Source: Yeosuana marina
Lineage (GTDB): Bacteria; Bacteroidota; Bacteroidia; Flavobacteriales; Flavobacteriaceae
NCBI RefSeq assembly: GCF_011762485.1
Contig: NZ_JAAKGI010000005.1
Span: forward strand, 186,001-250,000
Direction of reading: 5' to 3'
Length of the DNA: 64,000 bases
Both the position numbers and the translations under genes were made by a program. Below, piece by piece: positions 1 through 8,287 of the stretch (positions within the stretch are counted from its first letter, which is position 1; every line of letters begins with the position of its first letter). Below the pieces are notes generated by a model. That model was not told the origin of the DNA. It was given only the letters and a program-made list of their open reading frames with translations, and searched no databases.

Positions 1-790
1 GTTGAACGAAAGTTAAAGATTCTTTTAATAAATCACAATAAACTTCCGGAGTAATTACGCCTAAAAACTTGACATACTCGCTAAGATTATAATGTTTAAC
101 CAAGTTTTTACAAGTACTCAACAAAGGCCCATCACCCGCCATTAATAAACGAGCCTCTGGATAAATTTTTACAACCTCTTTAAATGCGAGTATGGTATAA
201 TAAGGTGCTTTTTTATTAGTAAAACGTCCAACGGCTAAAAATTGCTTTTTTGAGAATTGAGGAATAATAGTTTCAAATATTTTTTGTGGGCCGTAAACGT
301 TATAAACTAATTTGTCTTTGGGACAGCCTAAACCTATTAATGCAGTTTCCATAACTCTGGAAACTGCAATTATTTTATTTGCATACTCAAAAACCCCTTT
401 ATAAAAGTTGCATGATTTGATAACACTTTTAATACTCGCGTCATAACCATGAAAATGAACTGCCACTGGCAAGCCTGAATCGATCAAAACTTGCTTTAAA
501 TGATAAGCATGGGTTCCGTATTCAACTAAAATAGTGTCAATGCTATTAACTTTTAAACTATATAGCACTTGTTCTTGCCATAAATAGGAGCTTGGTTTCC
601 CAAATAATTTAGCGAACACCCTTAAAATTTTATAGCGTAATAATGGCATCAATCGAGCATGATCTTCAAGTTGAATCTGGCTACCACTTCCAAAATAATA
701 AAATACGTTCCCTTTTAAATAATTTTTATGCGCCTGAATAAAGGTTTCTGAATATGGGTTTTTGCTTGGAGAAAAGATGGCTATATTCAT
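1..790 (-). CDS. Glycosyltransferase family 4 (GT-B), 3' end cut by window edge
   Basis: The reading frame opens with ATG at 790 and runs off the left edge after about 263 residues, so the C-terminus is missing. Visible GT4 marks are VHFHGYDAS near residue 110, the segment KIIAVSRVMETAL near 140, the hinge-like FLAVGRFTNKKAPYY near 184 and LLMAGDGPL near 215; the E-x7-E nucleotide-sugar motif would lie beyond the edge. The family moves a sugar from an activated donor to a growing glycan at the cytoplasmic membrane face. It is the last visible gene of the polysaccharide operon, 10 bases after a methyltransferase. Donor and acceptor cannot be told from sequence. Confidence 0.88.
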   Translation of the reverse strand, partial: MNIAIFSPSKNPYSETFIQAHKNYLKGNVFYYFGSGSQIQLEDHARLMPLLRYKILRVFAKLFGKPSSYLWQEQVLYSLKVNSIDTILVEYGTHAYHLKQVLIDSGLPVAVHFHGYDASIKSVIKSCNFYKGVFEYANKIIAVSRVMETALIGLGCPKDKLVYNVYGPQKIFETIIPQFSKKQFLAVGRFTNKKAPYYTILAFKEVVKIYPEARLLMAGDGPLLSTCKNLVKHYNLSEYVKFLGVITPEVYCDLLKESLTFVQ

Positions 791-800
791 TTTTTATAAT

Positions 801-1502
801 TCATTTTTTGGCAGTTCCATATAGTCCTGTAATCATTTGTCCTTCTTTGAAAGAAACTTGACTACTTTTGTCCTTTTTCATTAAATAATTAATAATAGGC
901 TTTAACGCTACTGATAAATATTTTCGTTTCTTCTTAGACATTGGGCTTCGCCTTGCCCATAAACCCAACATTTGTGCCATAGAAGCATGCCAACCGCCAG
1001 TAGCTTTTATTTCAATTTCATTAAATCCAGCATTTTTTAAATGACGCTCCAAAGAAAAAGGCGTATATCGATATTCATCGTTTGGGACTTCATGTAAATT
1101 CCATAAAAAAGGCACTGTAAAAAAGAAAATACCTTCAGGTTTTAAAACTCTATAAACCTCCTTTAAAATAATTGCTGGTTCTGGACAATGCTCCAATACC
1201 TCGGTGCCAAGAGCACAATCAAAACTTTCATTTTCGAAAGGCATAGTTTCACCATCCCAAGTAAAATCAGGCTTTACAGATGCATCATATTCTAAGGCCA
1301 TTTCTATATCAAGTCCAACATAGCTTTTAACCTTCGAGTGCTTTAATACATAATCTCTATACGGCATTTTTCCGCAGCCTATATCTAAAAGATCTCCTGT
1401 AAATCTATAAATGTTCTCCGTTATTGAATTCAAAATAGCTTTACGAATAACATATATATCTAAATTATTCCTTTTTAACTTAATATCTGTGAAATTATTC
1501 AT
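801..1502 (-). CDS. Class I SAM-dependent methyltransferase (Methyltransf_11 type)
   Basis: A 233-residue Rossmann methyltransferase. Motif I is LLDIGCGKMP (residues 38-47), the ribose-binding acidic residue is in VGLDIE (about 62-67), and SFDCALGTEVLEH (93-105) with KPEG (121-124) are the post-I and motif III regions. There is no signal peptide, so it should act in the cytoplasm. It sits between a TylF-like methyltransferase (7-base gap) and a glycosyltransferase (10-base gap) in the polysaccharide operon, which suggests a sugar or lipid-linked glycan substrate. That assignment is from context only; the family also methylates quinones and small metabolites. Confidence 0.85.
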   Translation of the reverse strand: MNNFTDIKLKRNNLDIYVIRKAILNSITENIYRFTGDLLDIGCGKMPYRDYVLKHSKVKSYVGLDIEMALEYDASVKPDFTWDGETMPFENESFDCALGTEVLEHCPEPAIILKEVYRVLKPEGIFFFTVPFLWNLHEVPNDEYRYTPFSLERHLKNAGFNEIEIKATGGWHASMAQMLGLWARRSPMSKKKRKYLSVALKPIINYLMKKDKSSQVSFKEGQMITGLYGTAKK

Positions 1503-1509
1503 TTGTGAC

Positions 1510-2274
1510 TTATTGAATTTTCACTCCTATTCTACAGGTGTAATCTATTCTTTGCAAAAACAATTCTATTTTGTTTTCAGACAAATACTCATCAACTGCT
1601 TGTTTACAACCTTGCCAGTGTCCATAGTCATCAATTATAATGATACCCCCTTTAACAAGTCTTGGAAATAAATGTTCCATTTCATGCTTGGTAGATTCAT
1701 ACCAATCAGTATCTAATCTAAGTATTGCTATTCTTTCAGGGATTTTAACATTTGGAATGGTATCTTCAACTTTTCCTTTAATAAAATGGATTTTTTCGTT
1801 TGGATAGTTAATTTTTGAAATATTATTTTCAACTTCATTTAAAGTAGAAAAACATTCAATTCTGTTCCAAATTTCATCTTTATTAAAAAAAGCTTTTGTT
1901 GCAGATTCGCCTCTTACCGATTTATCTACTTCTGTAGGTTCACTCATGCCCTCAAAAGTATCATATAGATATATATCTCGTGTAAAATTTTTCAAGGATT
2001 CAAGTGATTTCAAAGCAGCCATCACACTTCCTCCTTTCCAAACACCACATTCAACAATATCACCTTCAATCCCATACTTTTCAATATGCTTTACGGCTCT
2101 AATCAAGCTAACTATTCGCTCAGGATTAGTCAACGTAAATTCAGCTACTTCATCTATAATCCGTTTCTCATCGATCTGTATATCCGAATAATTGATTACA
2201 GCACTGGACACCGGTTTTTTTTTATATTCTTTAAAAAATCTATTATAAATTATTTTTCTAATTTTTTTTATCAT
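1510..2274 (-). CDS. TylF/MycF-family sugar O-methyltransferase
   Basis: The 254-residue product has the TylF/MycF layout: GDIVECGVWKGGS (71-83), LYDTFEGMSEP (103-113), LRLDTDWYESTK (185-196) and IDDYGHWQGCKQAVDE (214-229). In the family the Asp-rich stretches bind Mg2+ and position a sugar hydroxyl for O-methylation. I place the start at ATG 2274, two bases after the wzt stop; an upstream codon at 2301 would add nine residues and overlap wzt. Two methyltransferases directly behind a Wzt with a long C-terminal extension fit end-capping or decoration of the exported glycan, which is inference from context. Confidence 0.88.
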   Translation of the reverse strand: MIKKIRKIIYNRFFKEYKKKPVSSAVINYSDIQIDEKRIIDEVAEFTLTNPERIVSLIRAVKHIEKYGIEGDIVECGVWKGGSVMAALKSLESLKNFTRDIYLYDTFEGMSEPTEVDKSVRGESATKAFFNKDEIWNRIECFSTLNEVENNISKINYPNEKIHFIKGKVEDTIPNVKIPERIAILRLDTDWYESTKHEMEHLFPRLVKGGIIIIDDYGHWQGCKQAVDEYLSENKIELFLQRIDYTCRIGVKIQ

Positions 2275-2276
2275 CT

Positions 2277-3545
2277 CTAAATTTCTTTCAAAACAGTCCA
2301 ACTACTTTCTTCAATATATTTACAAGTCCCTTTATGCCAGTTATAGTCTTGTCGTTCTGTTTTCATCATTTGAATTTTAAAATTACATACTGAGTCTAAA
2401 TAGTCAAATCTTTCTTTTGTTTTCGATTCAGATAAATAAGCACGAATGGTATAGTTACCCATGTATAATTTAGGGTCTTCAATTTTACATTTAAAAATAT
2501 ATTTACCAACGTCTCTTTTAATATTATTTTCTGAATCTATTATCCATAAATGAGTTATAGGAATGTCTGATTCGTCTAAAATTTGAAAAGATAATGCAAG
2601 ATTTTCAACATCAAAAGGTAATTGAACATTAAAAACAAATTTAATTTCTTTACCAAACTCATGTATATTTCCTGGAAGACTTGTGTTTATTTCTATTTTA
2701 GTAATTTTCGGCTTATCAATCTCACCTTTATATTGATAATATGAACCTATAACATCAGTTTTTAAATATTCTTTAATACCTAGTTCTGGAGAACCTTCAA
2801 AGCTAATTTTTCCATTATTTAGAACAATAAGTCTTGTGGTTAAAGTGGCAATTGCATCCATATTATGACTCACAAACAAAACCGTTCGCCCCTCACCTCT
2901 GCTAATATCCTGCATCTTCCCAATGGCTTTTTTTTGAAACTCGGCATCTCCAACCGCCAATACCTCATCAATCACTAAAATTTCGGGTTCTAAAAAAGCT
3001 GCTACTGCAAAGGCTAATCGCACCGTCATCCCTGAACTATAACGCTTAACGGGGGTGTCTATATACCGTTCGCAACCCGAAAACTCTATAATCTCATCTA
3101 TTTTAGACCTGATTTCTCTTTTGGTCATTCCTAAAATAGCGCCATTTAAATAGATGTTTTCACGCCCTGTCATTTCACCATGAAAACCGGTTCCTACCTC
3201 CAATAACGAAGCAATACGCCCTTTTGTTTTAATTTCACCTGTCGTTGGACTAGTAACTTTCGATAGTATTTTGAGCAACGTAGATTTTCCTGCGCCATTT
3301 TTACCAATTATACCCAACACTTCACCGCGTTGCACTTCAAAATTTATATCGCGTAAGGCCCAAACATAATCGGAGGTTCCTTTGGTACTTCGGTCGTTGG
3401 CTTCCCCAATTTTTAAATAGGGGTCTTCTTTTCCTCGCACGCGATACCACCAACGATTTAAATCATGACTGATCGTACCCGTTCCTACCAATCCTAGTCG
3501 ATATTGCTTTGAAATATTTTCAACTTTTAGTATTGTATCGCTCAT
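2277..3545 (-). CDS. wzt: Polysaccharide ABC exporter ATPase, Wzt/TagH type with C-terminal extension
   Basis: A 422-residue ATPase powering glycan export with the permease encoded just before it (1-base gap). The ABC domain has Walker A GKNGAGKST (81-89), the short signature YSSGM (169-173), Walker B ILVIDE (189-194) and switch His in SHN (226-228). The signature and the long N-terminal lead of about 65 residues are typical of KpsT/TagH/Wzt proteins. Residues from about 265 on form a beta-rich extension. In E. coli O9a Wzt this region binds the methyl-phosphate cap of the O-polysaccharide. A similar role here would explain the neighbouring methyltransferases but is unproven. Confidence 0.92.
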   Translation of the reverse strand: MSDTILKVENISKQYRLGLVGTGTISHDLNRWWYRVRGKEDPYLKIGEANDRSTKGTSDYVWALRDINFEVQRGEVLGIIGKNGAGKSTLLKILSKVTSPTTGEIKTKGRIASLLEVGTGFHGEMTGRENIYLNGAILGMTKREIRSKIDEIIEFSGCERYIDTPVKRYSSGMTVRLAFAVAAFLEPEILVIDEVLAVGDAEFQKKAIGKMQDISRGEGRTVLFVSHNMDAIATLTTRLIVLNNGKISFEGSPELGIKEYLKTDVIGSYYQYKGEIDKPKITKIEINTSLPGNIHEFGKEIKFVFNVQLPFDVENLALSFQILDESDIPITHLWIIDSENNIKRDVGKYIFKCKIEDPKLYMGNYTIRAYLSESKTKERFDYLDSVCNFKIQMMKTERQDYNWHKGTCKYIEESSWTVLKEI

Positions 3546-3546
3546 A

Positions 3547-4485
3547 TTAAACGGTATCTATAAACGTTTTTTCCGTTTTATTAAAAACTATCAGACCTAA
3601 TAAAAAAACCATAATACTAACTAGTGTAGCATATACTAATTTAGAAACTGAAAACGTACCAACACCCAACGTTATATGTCTAAATAATTCTATAATAGTC
3701 GTCATAGGATTGTATTCTATAAATGCCCCCACCCAATCAGGCAGTTTACCTTGACTTACTTTGTCCTGTATTAATGACAACGGATACATCACGGCAGACC
3801 CATACATCAATAATTGCACACCAAAACCTACTAAAAAGGTTAAATCGCGGTATTTAGTGGTCATGGAAGATATCATCATACCAAAACCCAAACCTAAAAA
3901 TGCCATAATGAATACCACCAACGGTAACCATATTATACCAACTGTTGGAAACGTATTAAATGCGACATCCGTAAAAAACACAAAATAGATATAAAAACAG
4001 ATGAAGACCAAAAACTGAATTCCAAACTTGATTAAGTTAGATAACACAGTCGACATAGGCATAATGACCCTGGGAAAATAGACTTTTCCAAAAATACCCT
4101 GGTTTTGCTTAAAGGTATCACTCGTGCCATTCAAACAGGCACTAAAATAATTCCAGGCGGTGATACCTGCCAGATTGAATAAAAAAGACGGTACGCCATT
4201 ACCTGTTTTAATATCAGCTATATTATTAAAAACTAAGGTGAAAATAACCGATGTAAATAAGGGTTGAATAAAATACCATAAGGGTCCTAATATAGTTTGT
4301 TTATAAAGCGTAATAACATCGCGTTTAACAAACAGCAATAACAAATCTCGGTAGTACCAAATCTCCTTAAAATTAAGATTGATAACACTTTTTTTGGGTG
4401 AAATTGTATAAAGCCAATTAGAATCTTCTGACGGTGTATTCAATGTACTTAGTTGTCTATAAAAATTACCTATACAAATAAACAC
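3547..4485 (-). CDS. wzm: Polysaccharide ABC exporter permease, Wzm type (ABC-2)
   Basis: A 312-residue ABC-2 permease. After a soluble N-terminus, EIWYYRDLLLLFVKRD and LGPLWYFIQPL mark the amphipathic interface helix and first membrane segment of Wzm/KpsM/TagG proteins; about six hydrophobic segments follow. It pairs with the Wzt ATPase immediately downstream. The start is uncertain: ATG 4485 gives an N-terminal stretch unlike the family, and a TTG at 4443, just before NTPSEDSNWLYTISPKK, would give a more family-like protein of 298 residues. A 0.4 kb repeat-rich gap separates it from wzc, so it may have its own promoter. Confidence 0.9.
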   Translation of the reverse strand: MFICIGNFYRQLSTLNTPSEDSNWLYTISPKKSVINLNFKEIWYYRDLLLLFVKRDVITLYKQTILGPLWYFIQPLFTSVIFTLVFNNIADIKTGNGVPSFLFNLAGITAWNYFSACLNGTSDTFKQNQGIFGKVYFPRVIMPMSTVLSNLIKFGIQFLVFICFYIYFVFFTDVAFNTFPTVGIIWLPLVVFIMAFLGLGFGMMISSMTTKYRDLTFLVGFGVQLLMYGSAVMYPLSLIQDKVSQGKLPDWVGAFIEYNPMTTIIELFRHITLGVGTFSVSKLVYATLVSIMVFLLGLIVFNKTEKTFIDTV

Positions 4486-4578
4486 ATTTTTCTACAGTTT
4501 TCAATGATTAGAGGTGTTTAATGAGGTATAACCCACTCGACTTTTTAATTAAAAAGAAAATAACCAATAGAAAAAAAA

Positions 4579-4610
4579 GACTGCCACGTCGTACCTCCTC
4601 GCAGTGACGT
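4579..4610 (-). repeat. Half copy of dispersed intergenic repeat A
   Basis: Read on the minus strand this stretch matches the left arm of the full repeat at 12660-12743, sharing the core GCGAGGAGGTACGACG apart from one base (ACGAGG in the full copy). Only one arm is present, so it appears to be a decayed or solo element. Confidence 0.65.
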
Positions 4611-4662
4611 TATGTTGCGTCAACATTGCTATTTTTTGAGCATCATTATGAATACTAAACCG

Positions 4663-4704
4663 CACCTCTCACCTCTCACCTCTCACTTCTAACTTCTCAT
4701 ATCT
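4663..4704. repeat. Heptamer tandem repeat, six units
   Basis: Three perfect CACCTCT units (4663-4683) are followed by CACTTCT, AACTTCT and CATATCT, so the array decays in one direction. It lies in the wzc-wzm gap, 178 bases upstream of the annotated wzm start. Confidence 0.8.
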
Positions 4705-4725
4705 ACAAGTATAGATACTCCGTAG

Positions 4726-4745
4726 ATACAGTATGGATACTGTAT
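4726..4745. promoter_or_regulatory. 20-bp palindrome upstream of wzm
   Basis: ATACAGTAT and ATACTGTAT form perfect 9-bp arms around GG. Related AGTAT(A/G)GATA sequences lie on both sides. This could be an operator for the downstream export genes or a small hairpin; there is no T run, so it is not an obvious terminator. Confidence 0.45.
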
Positions 4746-4894
4746 GGATAAAGTATGAGACTGTTAAATATACAGATAGTGTAAAAAGTAACAAATACTA
4801 CAAAAAACGACAAAAACAACAGAAATAACCTGGTATGCAATCACCCATTATGGAATACTCATTGATGAACACAAAAAAATAAATAAAAAAACAA

Positions 4895-7372
4895 TTATTT
4901 AAATCGAGCCGAACGGAGACCTAAAATGGATTTTACACGTTTGAAAAAACTTTTGTTTTTACGATCATCTTCATGGTACCCATTGGCATAGTTTCCATAC
5001 CCATAGCCATACCCATAGCCGTATCCGTATCCATAACCATATTTAGCTTTTTGATCATAGCCATTATAGACTAAACTGATATTTTTAATCTGCTTGGTTT
5101 TATACTTTTCGTTAATAAAATTAAGCATGCCTTTTTTGGTATAATCTTGTCTAACGACATATAAAGAGACATCCACATAATCTAAAAGTTCTAAGGCGTC
5201 AGCAACCAATCCTATAGGAGGTGTGTCTAAAATAATATAATCATACTGTGTTTTTAAAACACGAATCAGTTCACCAAGTCGTTCATTAATCAATAATTCA
5301 GAAGGATTTGGTGGTACTGGTCCAGATGTAATCACGTCTAAATGGTCAATATCTGTTTTTTGAATAATGGCCTCTAACGATTCTTGGCCAATTAAATAAT
5401 TAACAACTCCAATATCATTTTTAATCTGAAAATCTCCAAAAATTTTAGGCTTTCTTAAATCTAAACCTAACAAAATAGTTTTTTTTCCACTTAAGGCAAA
5501 TACGGTGGCTACGTTTATAGAACAAAATGTTTTTCCTTCTCCACTAACGGACGAGGTGACTAGCAAGGTTTTAGCGCCTTCTAAATCATGTGATCGATAG
5601 TAATATTGTAAATTAGACCGAATAGCCCGAAACGCTTCTGCAACAGCCGATTTTGGTTTTCTATGAACGACTAAATTATCATCTAAATTATTTTTACCTA
5701 TAACGCCTAACAACGGAATCGATGATAATTGTTCGATATCAACAGGACTATGAATGCTGTTATCTAAAAAGGTTAAAACAAAAGCTATCAATAACGGAAT
5801 TAACAGGGCTGCAAAAAGCGCAAATACATAACGTACATTTAAATTTCTACCTAAAACGGTGGCTCCTGTATTTTTTGCTGGGTCAATAATAAGGATATCA
5901 GATACATTGGATGCCTTTATAATTTCAGCCTCTCCGCGTTTAGCTAAAAACACGTTATAGGTTTGTTCACTTAAAGAATATTGTCGCTCTATAGTAATGA
6001 GTTTTTGCTGGTCTTCAGGTAATTTACTGAATTGACTTTCAACGTTGCTCAAGGCATTATTGACCGTTTGTAATTCGCGCCTCAACCCATTACTAGCAGC
6101 ACTAATGTTTTCCTGCAACACATTTTTTAAACCTTCTATTTGTCGGTTTAAATCATTAAAAACAGAGGCATCACTTCGCACCGAATACTGCAATTTTGAT
6201 TTCTGTACAGACAATTCATTAATTTTGGATACATTATTCAAAATATTACCATCATCAATACCTGCTATAGAGGGCGCTGGAATCTCTGTAAAGGTACTAC
6301 TGGTTAATAAATAGTTTTTAAGGCTAGAGTAGTAACTGAGTTGTCGGTTAATAGATTCTTTTTCAGCATCTAATTTGGTTAGCTTGTCATTGAGTGTTTC
6401 GCTTTCACTATCTAAACTGTAAATTTTTGTCTTTTTTCTGTAATCATTAAGAGCTTCTGCATTATCAGATAATTCATTTTTAACTCTGGCAATTTGCTCA
6501 TCAATAAAAGTAATGGCGTTGGTAGCGTATTGATTTTTTCTATTAAGCTGATCTTCACTTAAAATAGTCACCATCGTATTTAAATAATCAACTATTTTTT
6601 CTGTGTTTTTATCGATAAGCGTAATATCCAAAATGGGAGAACTACTGGTATTGGTAACACTGGTTCGTCCTTGATAGCTAGATACGACACTATCAAAATC
6701 GCTAAACTGAATAAAATATTCCTCACCTGGAACTGCCTTTCTATGGTCTGCCAGCTTCAAAACGCCTTTTAAAAAAGGAAGGTTTATAGAATCTCCTAAT
6801 TTAAACTGCTTTTTAAAAATACCCATCGGGACATCAATACTCGAGACGTCTTTGGTCATATAATTTTGAGCCTTTGCAGTGGAGCTTAGAAAGTCTACGT
6901 CTAATTCATACGAATCGGCATCTAAAAACGTAATCTTTATGGGAATATTAATCAATTGCGGAAACTCATAATCATGATCAAACCTAAAAGGTGCTGCCTT
7001 ATAAATGTCTTGCTTTCTAAAGCGCCCTTGTTTTAAATAACTTTTGTAAAACTCTAATCTATCAACTACCTTTTCATGATGCGTACGCGACTTAAGCGTT
7101 ACAATCATAGTTTGAACTTTTGCGGTAACGCCTCCCCAGTTAAAGGTTAAACTTTGTGTTGAAGTGAATAATGGATTACTATCATCTTCAACAGAAATTT
7201 TGGTTCCTAACCGATACGAAAACTCTTCACGAATGTTTTTTTGGTATACCAAGAAAATACCAATGGCTAATAATACCAAAAACCATTTCCAGTAACTCAA
7301 CGCTCTGAATAAAAACTTTTTAATATCAAAACTAGAGGATGACGACTCGGAAACTTCAAATTCTTCAATCAT
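4895..7372 (-). CDS. wzc: Polysaccharide co-polymerase / tyrosine autokinase, Wzc type
   Basis: An 825-residue inner-membrane protein. A first membrane helix at about 30-44 is followed by a Wzz-like periplasmic region with long helical, coiled-coil-prone sequence (about 270-470), a second membrane helix near 525-545 and a cytoplasmic BY-kinase domain. The kinase has Walker A SSVSGEGKT (about 604-612), Walker A' LGLDLRKP and Walker B YIILDTPP (about 709-716). The C-terminal tyrosine cluster is a regular (Tyr-Gly)8 run at 778-793, encoded at 4994-5041. In Wzc the tail cluster is autophosphorylated to control chain length and export. It lies 11 bases after wza, so the two are one transcript. Confidence 0.94.
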   Translation of the reverse strand: MIEEFEVSESSSSSFDIKKFLFRALSYWKWFLVLLAIGIFLVYQKNIREEFSYRLGTKISVEDDSNPLFTSTQSLTFNWGGVTAKVQTMIVTLKSRTHHEKVVDRLEFYKSYLKQGRFRKQDIYKAAPFRFDHDYEFPQLINIPIKITFLDADSYELDVDFLSSTAKAQNYMTKDVSSIDVPMGIFKKQFKLGDSINLPFLKGVLKLADHRKAVPGEEYFIQFSDFDSVVSSYQGRTSVTNTSSSPILDITLIDKNTEKIVDYLNTMVTILSEDQLNRKNQYATNAITFIDEQIARVKNELSDNAEALNDYRKKTKIYSLDSESETLNDKLTKLDAEKESINRQLSYYSSLKNYLLTSSTFTEIPAPSIAGIDDGNILNNVSKINELSVQKSKLQYSVRSDASVFNDLNRQIEGLKNVLQENISAASNGLRRELQTVNNALSNVESQFSKLPEDQQKLITIERQYSLSEQTYNVFLAKRGEAEIIKASNVSDILIIDPAKNTGATVLGRNLNVRYVFALFAALLIPLLIAFVLTFLDNSIHSPVDIEQLSSIPLLGVIGKNNLDDNLVVHRKPKSAVAEAFRAIRSNLQYYYRSHDLEGAKTLLVTSSVSGEGKTFCSINVATVFALSGKKTILLGLDLRKPKIFGDFQIKNDIGVVNYLIGQESLEAIIQKTDIDHLDVITSGPVPPNPSELLINERLGELIRVLKTQYDYIILDTPPIGLVADALELLDYVDVSLYVVRQDYTKKGMLNFINEKYKTKQIKNISLVYNGYDQKAKYGYGYGYGYGYGYGYGNYANGYHEDDRKNKSFFKRVKSILGLRSARFK

Positions 7373-7383
7373 AGCTTCGGTAT

Positions 7384-8184
7384 TTAAAGATTTCGAGTTA
7401 AAAAATAAGTAGAGACCAGTACAGAAAATATAGACGCTATAGTTGTTAAGGTTTGGGTCGCTGTTTCTCCTGCTCCAAGCGCTTTACGCTTTAATGGTTT
7501 TACCAAAATCATATCATTAGGTTGAATGTAATAAAACGGCGATTGCATCGCAGCCTTATCCGTTAAATCTATATGATGAATTTTTTGCCCTTGTGGATAT
7601 TGTCGTATCACCAACACATCAGTTCTATCTCCCGTATTTTTAATATCGCCAGCATTTGCCAAGGCCTCAATAATATTAACGCGGTCTTGATACAAGGTTA
7701 AAACCCCTGAAGACTTAACTTCACCTGTAACTGTATAACGCAATCCTGCTAATTTAACCGTTACAAAAAGCTCTGCTGTTTGTTTAAAATATTGCTTTAA
7801 TAATTCACTTTTTACTTTATCTTCAATTTGCTCAATAGTAAAACCTAACACATTGATATCTCCTAAAATGGGGAATTTAATATTACCATGTAAATCTACC
7901 GTAAACCCATTAAAATAAAGTTGTGCTTGACCTTGCTGAGCAACATTCGTCCCGTTAGTTTCTACAGGATTAAAAATAGCAGTCAGTTCTTCATCCAATG
8001 CTTTCACCTTAATACTTAAGATATCATTAACCTGCACCCGATATGGCTTGGAAGTTTCACTCAAAATTAGCGAATCATTAACCACAGTCCCTTTATCTTG
8101 AAGATAGACCAAATCTTTATTTGTAATACACGAAGAAAAGAAGATAGAAATTGCTATACAAATAAAAAAAATCAATCGTTTCAT
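7384..8184 (-). CDS. wza: Polysaccharide export outer-membrane lipoprotein, Wza type
   Basis: A 266-residue poly_export/SLBB protein. I set the start at ATG 8184 because it opens a lipoprotein signal (MKRLIFFICIAISIFFSSC, lipidated Cys19); an upstream codon at 8265 would bury the signal and overlap the divergent gene's promoter. The Poly_export domain (about 48-140) includes YRVQVNDILSIKV, and SLBB sequence follows near 145-225. A C-terminal hydrophobic helix (about 242-262) matches the usual outer-membrane barrel helix of Wza. It heads the operon; a TATATTTG minus-7 element lies 22 bases upstream of the start. Confidence 0.92.
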   Translation of the reverse strand: MKRLIFFICIAISIFFSSCITNKDLVYLQDKGTVVNDSLILSETSKPYRVQVNDILSIKVKALDEELTAIFNPVETNGTNVAQQGQAQLYFNGFTVDLHGNIKFPILGDINVLGFTIEQIEDKVKSELLKQYFKQTAELFVTVKLAGLRYTVTGEVKSSGVLTLYQDRVNIIEALANAGDIKNTGDRTDVLVIRQYPQGQKIHHIDLTDKAAMQSPFYYIQPNDMILVKPLKRKALGAGETATQTLTTIASIFSVLVSTYFLTRNL

Positions 8185-8205
8185 GCTGGGTACACTGTTT
8201 AAAGA

Positions 8206-8213
8206 CAAATATA
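8206..8213 (-). promoter_or_regulatory. Minus-7 promoter element of the polysaccharide operon
   Basis: On the minus strand the sequence is TATATTTG, a perfect match to the Bacteroidota TAnnTTTG element, 22 bases before the wza ATG. I see no well-placed minus-33 TTG. Confidence 0.5.
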
Positions 8214-8287
8214 GCTTTTCACTAGGAATATAAAAACTAATCGCATAAATTTTGGTAATTTGCACGTTCTTTGCAAAAAAAATTATC

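Larger units (their letters stand above)
4486..4894. other. 409-bp gap between wzc and wzm, rich in short repeats
   Basis: No coding sequence is visible. The gap holds a half copy of a dispersed palindromic repeat (4579-4610), a six-unit heptamer tandem repeat (4663-4704) and a palindrome (4726-4745) flanked by look-alike AGTAT(A/G)GATA units. A promoter for wzm-wzt and the downstream genes would have to lie here, but I see no clear TAnnTTTG close to the gene on the minus strand. Confidence 0.6.

Noticed and set aside
4663..5041. Regular repeats resembling a CRISPR array
   Set aside because: The units are 6 or 7 bases without spacers; one set is coding (Tyr-Gly) and the other a simple tandem repeat. 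No cas genes are present.
8252..8287. Longer start (TTG 8252) for the ABC-F gene
   Set aside because: The extra residues do not resemble the family, and a probable promoter overlaps this region.
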